DNA of 64,000 nucleotides from Paraburkholderia bryophila (GTDB lineage Bacteria > Pseudomonadota > Gammaproteobacteria > Burkholderiales > Burkholderiaceae): assembly GCF_013409255.1 (NCBI RefSeq), contig NZ_JACCAS010000002.1:3338001-3402000 (forward strand), given 5' to 3'. This document shows positions 8,215-16,340 of this stretch, one piece after another. The notes below the pieces were generated by a model. The model saw only the letters and a program-made list of their open reading frames with translations. It was not told where the DNA came from and did no database searches. Every line of letters starts with the position of its first letter. The first letter of the stretch is position 1. A program made the position numbers and the translations under genes.

Positions 8215-9829
8215 GCCGGGCGCCGCAGTGCCCACCACGCCCGCCGCAGCGACCGCAGCCACTGCGCCGCACGCCGAGGAACGCGCCAGCGCCAGCGACT
8301 GGATCGCGGTCGCCGCCGGCGCGCTCGGCGCGTTGATGGCCACGCTCGACATCTCGATCACGAACTCCGCGCTGCCGCAAATTCAAGGCGAAATCGGCGC
8401 CACCGGTACTGAGGGCACGTGGATTTCGACCGGCTATCTTATGTCGGAAATCGTGATGATTCCGCTCGCCGCGTGGCTCACACGCGTGTTCGGCTTGCGC
8501 AATTTCCTGCTGACCAACTCAGTGCTGTTCATTGGCTTTTCGATGATGTGCGGCTGGTCGCACACGTTGCCGATGATGATCATCGGCCGCATCGGGCAGG
8601 GCTTCGCCGGCGGGGCGATGATCCCAACGGCGCAGACCATCATCCGCACGCGGCTGCCGCTCTCGCAGATGCCGGTCGGCATGACCGTGTTCGGCCTGAC
8701 CGTGTTGCTGGGGCCGCTGTTTGGCCCGGTGGTCGGCGGCTGGCTTGCGGAGAACATTAGCTGGAGCTGGTGCTTCTTTATCAATCTGCCGGTCTGTATT
8801 GCGCTAATGACTTTGTTGATCGTCGGCCTGCCGTCGGACCGGCCGCATTGGGAAGCGTTTATGAAGGCGGACTGGCTCGGTATCGTCGGGCTGGCGATCG
8901 GCCTCAGTTCGCTCACCGTGGTGCTGGAGAACGGTCAACGCGAGCGCTGGTTCGAATCGTCGATGATCGTGACGCTCACCTGTGTCTCGCTCTTCGGCAT
9001 GCTCCTGATCGCCGCCTCGCAAATGACCGCGAAAAAACCGATTGTGCGTCTGAGCTTGATGCTCAACCCGAACTACGCCAGCGTGATCGTGATCGTCTCC
9101 GCGGTCGGCGCGGCGCTGTATGGCGTGTCGTATCTGCTGCCGCAGTTTCTCGGCGTGGTGGCGGGTTACAACGCCGAGCAGGCCGGCGCGATCATGCTGC
9201 TGTCCGGGTTGCCCGCCTTCCTGATCATGCCGGTGCTGCCGAAGCTATTGGGCAAGTTTGATTTCCGTGTGCTGGTGATCACCGGGCTGACGTTATACGC
9301 GATCAGTTGCATGATCGACATCGACCTGACCGCGCAGAGTGTCGGCCACGATTTCGTGTGGTCGCAACTGATTCGCGGTACTGCGCAGATGCTCGCGATG
9401 ATGCCGCTCAATCAGGCGTCGATGGCGGCCGTGTCGCGTGAAGATTCGGGCGATGCCGCCGGGCTCTACAACATGGCGCGCAATCTCGGCGGGTCGATTG
9501 GTCTCGCGATTATCGGCACCGTGATCGACCGGCGCACGACGTTTCATGCCGCCACGATCCGCGAGTCGGTCAGCGCCAATTCGCTGATCGGTCAGGAGAC
9601 GCTGGCAGCCAACGCGGCGAACTGGTTCACCCATACGGGAGATATGGCGTACTCGCAAATGCGTGCGCTCGGCCAGCTCGGTGCGCAGATCCAGGTCCAG
9701 GCCACCGTGATGACTTACTCGGAAACCTTCTATCTGCTCGGTATCGCGTTGCTTGCCTGCATTCCGCTCGCGCTGCTGTTGAAAACACCGCGCAGGAATG
9801 CGCCGCTGCCTTCGTCCGCTGGACACTAA
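8207..9829 (+). CDS. emrB: EmrB-type MFS drug exporter, DHA2 family
   Basis: A 540-residue, 14-transmembrane drug:proton antiporter. After a Pro/Ala-rich start the first helix reads DWIAVAAGALGALMATLDIS, followed by LPQIQGEIGATGTEGTWIST, the standard EmrB opening, and the motif C region GLTVLLGPLFGPVVGGWLAE. It overlaps the 3' end of emrA by 8 bases; an in-frame ATG at 8192 is an alternative start. With the adaptor and the outer membrane factor it should form a tripartite pump for hydrophobic drugs, fatty acids or aromatic compounds. Substrates cannot be read from sequence. Confidence 0.92.
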   Translation: MAEPGAAVPTTPAAATAATAPHAEERASASDWIAVAAGALGALMATLDISITNSALPQIQGEIGATGTEGTWISTGYLMSEIVMIPLAAWLTRVFGLRNFLLTNSVLFIGFSMMCGWSHTLPMMIIGRIGQGFAGGAMIPTAQTIIRTRLPLSQMPVGMTVFGLTVLLGPLFGPVVGGWLAENISWSWCFFINLPVCIALMTLLIVGLPSDRPHWEAFMKADWLGIVGLAIGLSSLTVVLENGQRERWFESSMIVTLTCVSLFGMLLIAASQMTAKKPIVRLSLMLNPNYASVIVIVSAVGAALYGVSYLLPQFLGVVAGYNAEQAGAIMLLSGLPAFLIMPVLPKLLGKFDFRVLVITGLTLYAISCMIDIDLTAQSVGHDFVWSQLIRGTAQMLAMMPLNQASMAAVSREDSGDAAGLYNMARNLGGSIGLAIIGTVIDRRTTFHAATIRESVSANSLIGQETLAANAANWFTHTGDMAYSQMRALGQLGAQIQVQATVMTYSETFYLLGIALLACIPLALLLKTPRRNAPLPSSAGH

Positions 9830-11310
9830 TGCTCTTCAATCGCCCCATGATGTCCAACCGTCTTACGTGTTTCGCACTCGCCGCCGTTACGTTGCTGTCC
9901 GTCTTGCCGGGCTGCACCGTCGGCCCGGATTATCGCGGTGCGCCGCCGGTCGCGCAGGACGCCCGCAGTAGCGCTACTTTCGTGCGCACGCCGGCTGTCG
10001 GGACGACGGCGGCGCCCGCGTCGAACCAGTGGTGGCTCGCCTTCAACGACCCGCAACTGAACGACCTGATCGCCGCCGCGTTCGCGCACAATCCCGACGT
10101 CGATGCCGCAAAAGCGCGGCTGCGGGAATCGCGCGCGCAATTGCAGCAGCAACGGGCGAACGAATTGCCGAAACTCTCCGGCGATGCCGCGGCGCTGCGT
10201 ATGCGTGAGCCCGATCTGAGCACGCTGAACTCGTCGAGCGGTAGCGGCGCGAGTTCGTCGGGAAGAGGGCCGTTGCAGCTTTATACGGCCGGCTTCGACG
10301 CCACGTGGGAAATCGATCTGTTCGGCGGCACGCGGCGGGCGATCGAAGCGGCCTCCGCGGATGCCGAAGCGGTCGACGCCGATCTCGCGGACACGCGCGT
10401 GTCGCTCGCGGCTGAAGTGGCGCAGGCTTACATCGATCTGCGCGACCAGCAGACGCGGCTCGCATTGGCCCAGCGTCAGGCGGAAACCGAGCAGAAGAGT
10501 TTGACGTTGACGCAGCAACGCAGGGCGCGCGGCACGGCGGCGGACGTCGACGTCGAGCGTCTGACCACGCAGGTGGAAAACACGCGCGGCACGTTGACGC
10601 CGCTCGACGCCCAAGTGACCGATTCGCTCGACCGCCTCGCCGTGCTGACCGGCCGTGAGCCCGGCGCGCTGGACGCGCAGCTTGCGGATGTGCAGCCGTT
10701 GCCGGCGCTGCCCGCTACGGTGGCGATCGGCGATCCGTCGACGATGTTGCAGCAGCGACCCGATATTCGCGCGGCCGAGCGACGCCTCGCGTCGAGCAAT
10801 GCGCAGATCGGCGAACATGTCGCGGATTTTTTCCCGAAGGTGACACTGCTCGGCGATATCGGTTTCAGTGCGGGCGATCCTGGACATCTCGTGCGCAAGA
10901 GCAATTTCAGCTGGATCGGTGCGCCGTATCTGCAGTGGAATGCGCTCGATTTCGGGCGTACGTTGGGCAGTGTGCATGCGGCCGAGGCGTCGCGTGACGA
11001 AGCCGAGGCGCGTTACACGAAGGCCGTGCTCGGCGCGTTGCAGGATGCGAATTCATCGCTGTCGCGCTATGGGCATCAGCGTGAGCACGTCGTGACGTTG
11101 CAGAAGGTGGAAGCGTCCGCGAGTCATTCGGCCACGTTGATGCGGCAGCGGTATTCGGCGGGAGTGTCGACGTTGATCGATCTGCTGGATACGCAGCGGG
11201 AGGAATTTACTGCGCAGCAGAATGTGGTGGCGGGGCAGGCGGAGTTGCTGAAGGACTTTGTTTCGCTGCAGAAGAGTCTTGGGATTGGTTGGGAGGCGCA
11301 GCGAGGGTAG
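9829..11310 (+). CDS. NodT/OprM-family outer membrane efflux lipoprotein
   Basis: A 493-residue outer-membrane channel of the TolC superfamily. The signal peptide ends in a lipobox LPGC with the lipidated Cys29, followed by TVGPDYRGAPP, the family opening. Two outer-membrane-efflux repeats follow (FATWEIDLFGG near residue 165, APYLQWNALDFGRTLGSVHA near residue 365). The ATG shares a base with the emrB stop (TAATG), so it is translationally coupled; ATG 9847 is an alternative start. It completes the EmrAB-type pump under TetR control. Confidence 0.92.
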   Translation: MLFNRPMMSNRLTCFALAAVTLLSVLPGCTVGPDYRGAPPVAQDARSSATFVRTPAVGTTAAPASNQWWLAFNDPQLNDLIAAAFAHNPDVDAAKARLRESRAQLQQQRANELPKLSGDAAALRMREPDLSTLNSSSGSGASSSGRGPLQLYTAGFDATWEIDLFGGTRRAIEAASADAEAVDADLADTRVSLAAEVAQAYIDLRDQQTRLALAQRQAETEQKSLTLTQQRRARGTAADVDVERLTTQVENTRGTLTPLDAQVTDSLDRLAVLTGREPGALDAQLADVQPLPALPATVAIGDPSTMLQQRPDIRAAERRLASSNAQIGEHVADFFPKVTLLGDIGFSAGDPGHLVRKSNFSWIGAPYLQWNALDFGRTLGSVHAAEASRDEAEARYTKAVLGALQDANSSLSRYGHQREHVVTLQKVEASASHSATLMRQRYSAGVSTLIDLLDTQREEFTAQQNVVAGQAELLKDFVSLQKSLGIGWEAQRG

Positions 11311-11397
11311 GGCGCGATTATTTGAAAAGCGTCCAGTGTCTTGAGCGACTCGATTGATGGGGTACGCTTGCGTTTTGACCAGCGTGAGTTTTCATCG

Positions 11398-12153
11398 ATG
11401 AAACTGAAAAACAGAGTCGCCATCGTCACCGGCGCGCAACGCGGCATCGGCTATGCGATTGCGAAGCGCTACCTAGACGAGGGCGCACATGTCGTGCTCG
11501 CGGATGTGAACGATGCGCATGACCCGTTGCCGGGTTTGAACGGCGCGCAAGGCACCGCCAGCTTTGTGAAGACAGACGTGAGTGTCGATTCGCAGGTCCG
11601 CGCGCTGGTCAGTAAGGCGCTCGAACTGCATGGCCGTGTCGATATCCTCGTGAATAACGCGGGCATCGAATTTGCCAAGACCGTTGTGACAACAACGGAA
11701 GACGAGTGGGACCAGTTGATGGCAGTCAACCTCAAGGGTGTTTTTCTCTGCTCACGTGCAGTGATCCCCGTCATGCAGCAGCAAGGCAGCGGCGTGATTA
11801 TCAACGTGGCGTCCGAACTGGGGCTTGTCGGCGAAGCGGGCGTCGCTGCCTACTGCGCGTCGAAGGGCGGGGTCGTCATGCTAAGCAAGGCGATGGCTAT
11901 CGATCACGGGCCGCAGGGTATCCGGGTGAATTGTCTGTGCCCGGGGCCGGTCGCGACGCAATTGCTCGAAGACGTCTTTGCCAGCAGCGACGATCCCGAA
12001 GGCATGCGTCGAACCTTCGAAAGTCAGACGGTACTTAAGCGCCTTGGGCGGCCGGAAGACATCGCGGCCGCCGCCGCGTTTCTCGCTTCCGACGACGCCG
12101 CATTTATGGCGGGGAGCGATCTGGTGGTCGATGGGGGCTGGACCGCGCGGTAG
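11398..12153 (+). CDS. SDR-family NAD(P)-dependent oxidoreductase
   Basis: A 251-residue classical short-chain dehydrogenase. The cofactor motif TGAQRGIG is at residues 11-18, NNAG at 86-89, and the catalytic tetrad is N111, S139, Y152 and K156 (YCASK). The C-terminal GSDLVVDGGWTAR is typical of the FabG-like subgroup. An Asp after beta-2 (ADVND, residue 36) favours NAD over NADP. The substrate is unknown. ATG 11398 is used because MKLKNRVAIV begins the Rossmann fold; an upstream TTG is less likely. It is 87 bases after the efflux operon and convergent with the next gene. Confidence 0.88.
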   Translation: MKLKNRVAIVTGAQRGIGYAIAKRYLDEGAHVVLADVNDAHDPLPGLNGAQGTASFVKTDVSVDSQVRALVSKALELHGRVDILVNNAGIEFAKTVVTTTEDEWDQLMAVNLKGVFLCSRAVIPVMQQQGSGVIINVASELGLVGEAGVAAYCASKGGVVMLSKAMAIDHGPQGIRVNCLCPGPVATQLLEDVFASSDDPEGMRRTFESQTVLKRLGRPEDIAAAAAFLASDDAAFMAGSDLVVDGGWTAR

Positions 12154-12171
12154 CCAGAAGCACTAATGGCG

Positions 12172-12600
12172 TTATTCACCGCCCATCGAGCACAGCACCT
12201 TGTTGTCGCTAACGACAACGCTTCCAAAGTGCGCGTAGTGGGTATTGCCATTCCATCCGCCCTGAGGCCGAGCGACGGTCACGGCAGAACACTCTACCGG
12301 CGAACCTCCCGGCTGTTTGACAGAACCGCGAACGACGTAGTCGCCTGAACAAGAACTGCTGGTTGGAAGCCCCGTTGTGGTGGAATCCGTCACCTGGCCG
12401 CTAAAGCCACCAATCTGTGCATTGCCATTCACGCAGAACGCTTTCACGTTCCCGTCTAACGGAACGGGCGATTCAAACGGTCTCGCCACGCCGAAAGCGC
12501 TGACGGTGAGATAGTCCGCCCTCTCCTGAGTCTGTCCCTGCTGCGCACCCAGCAATCCCGCCATCAGCATTGCGCAAGCGACAGTCGTTTTGTTCGTCAT
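12172..12600 (-). CDS. Small secreted Cys-containing protein, unknown function
   Basis: A 142-residue protein of no family I recognise. Residues 1 to about 24 form a signal peptide (MTNKTTVACAMLMAGLLGAQ). The mature part has four cysteines (C56, C84, C104, C137), enough for two disulfides, and is rich in Gly, Ser, Thr and Val, suggesting a small beta-rich periplasmic or extracellular protein. It ends 18 bases from the convergent SDR gene. It opens a stretch of orphan genes and long non-coding DNA. Confidence 0.65.
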   Translation of the reverse strand: MTNKTTVACAMLMAGLLGAQQGQTQERADYLTVSAFGVARPFESPVPLDGNVKAFCVNGNAQIGGFSGQVTDSTTTGLPTSSSCSGDYVVRGSVKQPGGSPVECSAVTVARPQGGWNGNTHYAHFGSVVVSDNKVLCSMGGE

Positions 12601-13010
12601 GATTCGTCCCCGAGTGACGTGCTTCCGTTAGTAAGAATGCCCGAAAATTTTCACACACGCAGGCGTGCTGCTGAACGAATACGAATATTTCAAATCATTA
12701 CTTTTATGCGCGTCTTCGTCATTTTTCGTGGCGAACTGGGCCTCTCTCCAGCCGCCTAAGTTCGGCCGCCGTGCGTTACTCCTTTAAACAAGAGGCATCA
12801 GGCATGCTAAACAAATAATGCGGCATGATTAGTACGCTGAATGAATAAACGGCGATAGTTGCGCCCGTACGATGCCTCCGTCTACCTGCTAACAATGGTA
12901 GGTATTAACGAACGCTCTTCCAGCGCAGATTTGCAAAAAAATTGACGTCGCAAGTGACTTGAATGCGACTCAAACGAAAGGAGACCGTCAATCATCGAGT
13001 GGGCCGCCCG
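12601..13010. other. Non-coding stretch upstream of the paralogous pair
   Basis: About 400 bases, less GC-rich than the surroundings, with no convincing gene. It must carry the minus-strand promoter for the secreted protein and the plus-strand promoter for the next gene. A TTGACG lies near 12942 and an AAAGGAG near 12978, but no start codon follows at a usable distance. Confidence 0.5.
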
Positions 13011-13109
13011 GTCACACGCAGTTCCCTTTATTCGGCGAGCGAACCCCTTCGTCACGTGCGATTCCGTCGTCAAGCGAACGGACTCCTTGGTCACGCGCAG
13101 TTCCCTTTA
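13011..13109 (+). repeat. Three imperfect ~40-base tandem repeats
   Basis: GTCACACGCAGTTCCCTTTA at 13011-13030 recurs as GTCACGCGCAGTTCCCTTTA at 13090-13109, with a more diverged copy beginning GTCACGTGCGATTCC at 13051. Copies are 39-40 bases apart, each preceded by CCTTCG, CCTTGG or CCGCCCG and two separated by GCGAAC. The last unit ends 14 bases before the ATG of the next gene, so they sit in its 5' leader. Confidence 0.7.
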
Positions 13110-13123
13110 CCTGAGAGGCTCAC

Positions 13124-14299
13124 ATGGCAACCCCGTCAAATTTTGTCGATCTGCAGGCCGGTTTTTATAACGCACTGGCCCAAGGGCTTGGTTATAGCAA
13201 TCAGGATCCGTTCCAGATTATTCAACCCTCGCCGCCGCTCACGGGAGGCGACGACGCTGACGAACTGCTCTGGGCGTATCTGAACAATTTGCCGGTCGCT
13301 TCATTGACCCAGAACACGCAGTTCTCGGGCGGAAATCAATTTCTCGCCGACTATCAAGGCGTCATGTCCGCCTTGCAGTCCGCGCCGAATAATTTCCAGT
13401 CGACCATCGGCCCGACCTGCTGGGCCGCCTACCAGCAGGCGCTTAAAGACCACGAAGTCAAAACCGGTGCCGTCGCGTTCCGTAACTGGGCGCTTTACTG
13501 TCAACCGTGTTCCGCTAACGCAACGTCGGGCGCATCCGCGCTGGCCGCCGCCATGCTCGATCCGGTTTTTGCGGCGCAGATGAACGTGACACCGTACAAA
13601 CCCGTGGGCGACGAACCGGTGACGTTCTCGCCAGGCTACTCGAAGATGCTCACGTTGCTGAAGAAAGCGCCGAGCCGTTCGTTCGAAGTGAGCGCAAGCA
13701 ATTGGCAGACCGACGTCTCGAAGACGTGGACCCAAGGCTCCACCTCGGGCTTTTTCGGCTTGTGGGGCGGCAGCAGTTCGTCGTCGTCGATCAGCGAGAA
13801 ATTCGCGTCGGGCGGCGTGTCGGTCAAAGCCTCGTTCGACAACGTGCTGCCGTTCAACGCCACGCCGGGCGACTGGTACAGTTCCTCGGCGTTCGGCATG
13901 GCGTTCAACAACCCCGGTAAGGCGCCATGGACGTCGAACAACCCGATTACCTGGGACACGACCTTCGGCAAGAACGGCAACATGCAGCGGTTCGCCTCGA
14001 GCCTGCTGATTGCCAACAAGATGAACATCTCGGTCGTGTCGGCGGCGCAGTACAGCCAGGAGGAGCAAAGCCAGATACAGAGCAATCAGGGCAATGGCCT
14101 GTGGCCGTTCTATTCCTCCGGCAGCTCGGGCGGTTCCAGCACGAGTGCGTCATTCGACAAGGACGGCCGGATGACGGTGACCATCACGAGTAAAGCCAAC
14201 GTGCCGATCGTGATCGGCTGCATCGTGCTGACGGCTGGCCAGTATCTCGGACATGAAGCGCTGGCATCGAAGCGTTTGATCGAGGAGTTCTACAGCTAG
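13124..14299 (+). CDS. Uncharacterised protein, first of a tandem paralogous pair
   Basis: A 391-residue protein that I do not recognise. There is no signal peptide or transmembrane segment at the N-terminus (MATPSNFVDLQAGFYNALAQ). It aligns along much of its length with the next gene's product. Shared motifs are FVDLQ, a Leu-Trp-x-Tyr-Leu block near residue 49, DWYSSSAFGMA near residue 250, TFGKNGNMQRF near 281, GLWPFYS near 328 and ANVPIVIGCIVLTAGQYLG near 358. It carries a region of about 90 extra residues that includes two Cys-x2-Cys-like Cys (CQPC) and a poly-Ser run (GGSSSSSS). ATG 13124 follows CTGAGAGGCTCAC. A self-assembling or surface-binding role is possible but not shown. Confidence 0.75.
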   Translation: MATPSNFVDLQAGFYNALAQGLGYSNQDPFQIIQPSPPLTGGDDADELLWAYLNNLPVASLTQNTQFSGGNQFLADYQGVMSALQSAPNNFQSTIGPTCWAAYQQALKDHEVKTGAVAFRNWALYCQPCSANATSGASALAAAMLDPVFAAQMNVTPYKPVGDEPVTFSPGYSKMLTLLKKAPSRSFEVSASNWQTDVSKTWTQGSTSGFFGLWGGSSSSSSISEKFASGGVSVKASFDNVLPFNATPGDWYSSSAFGMAFNNPGKAPWTSNNPITWDTTFGKNGNMQRFASSLLIANKMNISVVSAAQYSQEEQSQIQSNQGNGLWPFYSSGSSGGSSTSASFDKDGRMTVTITSKANVPIVIGCIVLTAGQYLGHEALASKRLIEEFYS

Positions 14300-14327
14300 C
14301 ACTCGCCATTGGCCGTCTCACGGTCTC

Positions 14328-14362
14328 GACATGCCCGCCGTGCCGATTACGGCGGGCATGTC
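14328..14362 (+). terminator. Strong hairpin between the two paralogues
   Basis: Perfect 14-base arms GACATGCCCGCCGT (14328-14341) and ACGGCGGGCATGTC (14349-14362) with a 7-base loop lie 29 bases after the first gene's stop. No T tract follows, so it may attenuate, protect the mRNA end or separate expression of the two genes rather than terminate fully. Confidence 0.5.
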
Positions 14363-14426
14363 GTATGGCGCCGCACGGGATCCTTGCGTTTCCCGTGCTT
14401 TTTCCAAGCGGGCGAGGGGAGCAATC

Positions 14427-15332
14427 ATGACGTCGTTTGTCGATCTACAACAGCAATTTGCCAAAACCGAGTTTGCTGCGATTGGCCTCGATCCCAGTCG
14501 GGGGCAGGTATTTCAGCCGGCTGCTGCACTGACCGCGGACGATAGTGTTTTGTGGTCGTACCTCGATACTATTCCCGGTGCGCCGCCGATTTTCTCGTCT
14601 GCGGGCGGCGGGAGCGGCGAGACCTTTTTTCAGGCGTACTCGGCGTTGATCAACTCGTTGATCGCCGGGACCAATCCGCTCGATCCGATCAAGGCCGCGA
14701 AGCAGCGCCTGACCAATTGGGGGGACAATCCCCCAGCCTGGAGCGTTGGGGTTGCCGGTCTGGCCCGTCAGCTCCATTCGGCATCGACGATCAGCTTTGG
14801 TTTTTCCAATGATGCCGTCGCCGACCCGGCGTTCTGGGGCCTGTGGAGCAATAGCGAACCGGCAGCCGGGCCAAGCGTCTCGTTCGCCTCGGGCAACGTG
14901 TCGGGGCAGTTCAAGTTCAAGAATGCGTTGTTGTTTGCGCCTGCGCCAGCGGACTGGTACGTATCGTCCGCGCTTTCACTGGCGCATGCCACGAAGACAG
15001 GGAATCCGTGGAATCCCGATTCGCCGATCAACTGGCAGACGACCTTCGGTCCGAACGGCAATATGCAGTCGTTCGTGGGCGGCCTGTACGTCGTGTCCGG
15101 GCTGAATATTCAATTCACGTCGAGCACGGCATTCAGTAAGGCCGATCAGCGCGTGATCAGCGAGGCCGGGAGTCAAGGGATGTGGCCGTACTATCTCGGC
15201 ATCAGTAACGCCATTACCAAGGTGCAGTTCGTTCCTCAAGGTCAGATGACGGTTTCCGTCATGAGCGGGGCGAATGTGCCTATCGTTATCGCGGCATCGG
15301 TGTTGTCTGCGACGCAGTATCTGGGGGGATGA
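14427..15332 (+). CDS. Uncharacterised protein, second of a tandem paralogous pair
   Basis: A 301-residue homologue of the preceding product. Shared blocks are FVDLQ at residue 4, LWSYLDTIPGAPP near 42, DWYVSSALSLA near 177, INWQTTFGPNGNMQSF near 202, GMWPYYLG near 252 and ANVPIVIAASVLSATQYLGG at the end. It lacks the Cys pair and Ser run of its partner. No signal peptide is present. The start is ATG 14427 with a good ribosome site (CGAGGGGAGCAATC); the open frame further upstream runs through the hairpin and is not coding. Two divergent copies in tandem suggest an old duplication with retained function, perhaps as subunits of one complex. Confidence 0.75.
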   Translation: MTSFVDLQQQFAKTEFAAIGLDPSRGQVFQPAAALTADDSVLWSYLDTIPGAPPIFSSAGGGSGETFFQAYSALINSLIAGTNPLDPIKAAKQRLTNWGDNPPAWSVGVAGLARQLHSASTISFGFSNDAVADPAFWGLWSNSEPAAGPSVSFASGNVSGQFKFKNALLFAPAPADWYVSSALSLAHATKTGNPWNPDSPINWQTTFGPNGNMQSFVGGLYVVSGLNIQFTSSTAFSKADQRVISEAGSQGMWPYYLGISNAITKVQFVPQGQMTVSVMSGANVPIVIAASVLSATQYLGG

Positions 15333-15535
15333 GGACGCTGTTGAGGGATACCGTTCCGCGATTCGCGATTCGCGATTCGCTGTGGGCCGAGCAGGTGTTT
15401 TTAGGCGAAGCTGGGCGGTAGCCACACGAAATGGCGACGCGGGTTGTTTGCGATTGCTCTTGGTGGATGATCTGTGTGGTTAGCTATGTAATTTGACATA
15501 AGATAAATTATCAACCATCTGTCTGTCAGAGCTTT
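15333..15535. other. Non-coding stretch with heptamer repeat
   Basis: No gene seen. ATTCGCG is repeated three times in tandem at 15361-15381 (the last copy ends in T). The stretch then becomes AT-rich up to the insertion-sequence remnant. Confidence 0.45.
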
Positions 15536-15786
15536 TTAGAAATGTCCGGTTCTGGCTCATTAGAAATGTCCGGTTTCCTGCTCCGGGCTGACGGCTGTGG
15601 CGCATGCTGCGGCAACACAGCCAGCCCGGAGCCAGACCATGAACGGACGTGGATTCATCACGATCAGCATGCACGAGCTCGAGCGTGTGAAGATCATCGA
15701 GGCGGTCGTCCAGCATCGCCTGACGATCGTCCTGGCGGCTGAACGGCTGCAGCTATGCGTGCGTCAGGTCGAGCGGCTGGTGCACT
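15536..15786 (+). mobile_element. Left end of a truncated insertion sequence (ISNCY/IS1202-like)
   Basis: TTAGAAATGTCCGGTT occurs twice, at 15536-15551 and 15560-15575, a repeated end typical of this IS group. It is followed at 15639 by the first 47 or so residues of a transposase: a helix-turn-helix reading ISMHELERVKIIEAVV and LAAERLQLCVRQVERLV. Similarity stops at about 15779, where the sequence changes abruptly. The rest of the transposase and the right end are missing. Confidence 0.65.
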
Positions 15787-15953
15787 TTTGTTCAGGCGCG
15801 AGGAAAAACGGCCAGTTGGATCTCTGGGGTCTAAATTTCGAGCAATGGATAAAACTTCCACTTCCGCGCATGGGTATAACGCATTGGGTTTGTCCAGTCG
15901 TTAATTCCAGCGATTCAAACAAGGTGGCCTTGAGACTGACCGCTAAAAAATGA
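15639..15953 (+). pseudogene. Transposase fragment, N-terminal helix-turn-helix only
   Basis: Only the first 47 residues (MNGRGFITISMHELERVKII onward to RQVERLV) resemble a transposase; residues after that (HFCSGARKNG...) are unrelated sequence that happens to stay open until 15953. The DDE catalytic domain is absent, so it cannot transpose. The junction at about 15779 (GTGCACTTTTG) may be a second rearrangement boundary; the 180 bases after it match nothing I can name. Confidence 0.6.
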
Positions 15954-15999
15954 CCACAACCCATCACTGAAGATTTGCTGTGGCCACATGTTCTGGCTA

Positions 16000-16081
16000 A
16001 AAAACGCTGATGTAAATATTTATGAAAAGTCGCGACACCAAATCACGCAAATTTTTTGCGCAGACATTTTCATTTACATCA
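16000..16081 (-). terminator. Nested hairpin and T tract after the small beta-rich protein gene
   Basis: Read on the minus strand, downstream of the stop at 16092, TGATGTAAAT (16081-16072) pairs with ATTTACATCA (16017-16008), followed by GCG and a run of six T (16004-15999). An inner hairpin CGCAAA/TTTGCG sits in the loop at 16046-16060. This is a credible Rho-independent terminator with an unusually large structured loop. Confidence 0.5.
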
Positions 16082-16091
16082 ATGCAGAATA

Positions 16092-16340
16092 TCAGCCACG
16101 GTGCCAAACAGTGTTGTTCGACCACAGCAACTTACCGTCAGTCGCCAGAACACCCGTTTTAGGCGGTTGATCGTCAGTGAAATTGACCGTCAAAACCGGG
16201 GCGCCCAGGTTTGAGCTATAGCCTTGAAAGGGGCCGCGGCCGCCTGAGTACTGAACGGAAACAACGTCCCAGGCACCGGTAATCGTAATTTTTGTGTTGT
16301 TGCCGTCGATCCACTGTCCTGCAAATGTATTTGCACTCAT
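16092..16340 (-). CDS. Small beta-rich orphan protein
   Basis: An 82-residue protein (MSANTFAGQWIDGNNTKITI...) with alternating hydrophobic and polar residues and repeated Trp/Gly/Asn motifs: GQWIDGNNTKITIT near the start and LLWSNNTVW at the end. Sequence of this kind suggests a small beta-barrel or lectin-like fold, but I cannot name a family. No signal peptide, no cysteine. ATG 16340 is preceded by GAGGATAAAGAC on the minus strand, a good ribosome site; the longer open frame above it lacks one. It lies between an IS remnant and AT-rich non-coding DNA, so horizontal acquisition is plausible. Confidence 0.65.
   Translation of the reverse strand: MSANTFAGQWIDGNNTKITITGAWDVVSVQYSGGRGPFQGYSSNLGAPVLTVNFTDDQPPKTGVLATDGKLLWSNNTVWHRG

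Noticed and set aside
12882..13094. A 70-codon minus-strand frame over the tandem repeats
   Set aside because: No ribosome site and no coherent composition; it reads through the 40-base repeats, which are better explained as leader sequence of the plus-strand gene.
15354..15381. Short heptamer repeat as a possible CRISPR or phase-variation tract
   Set aside because: Only three copies of seven bases, no spacers and not inside a coding sequence; it is noted as a simple repeat.
15764..15967. A 67-codon minus-strand frame next to the IS remnant
   Set aside because: No ribosome site and no similarity that I can recognise; it lies at a probable rearrangement junction and may be debris of another mobile element.
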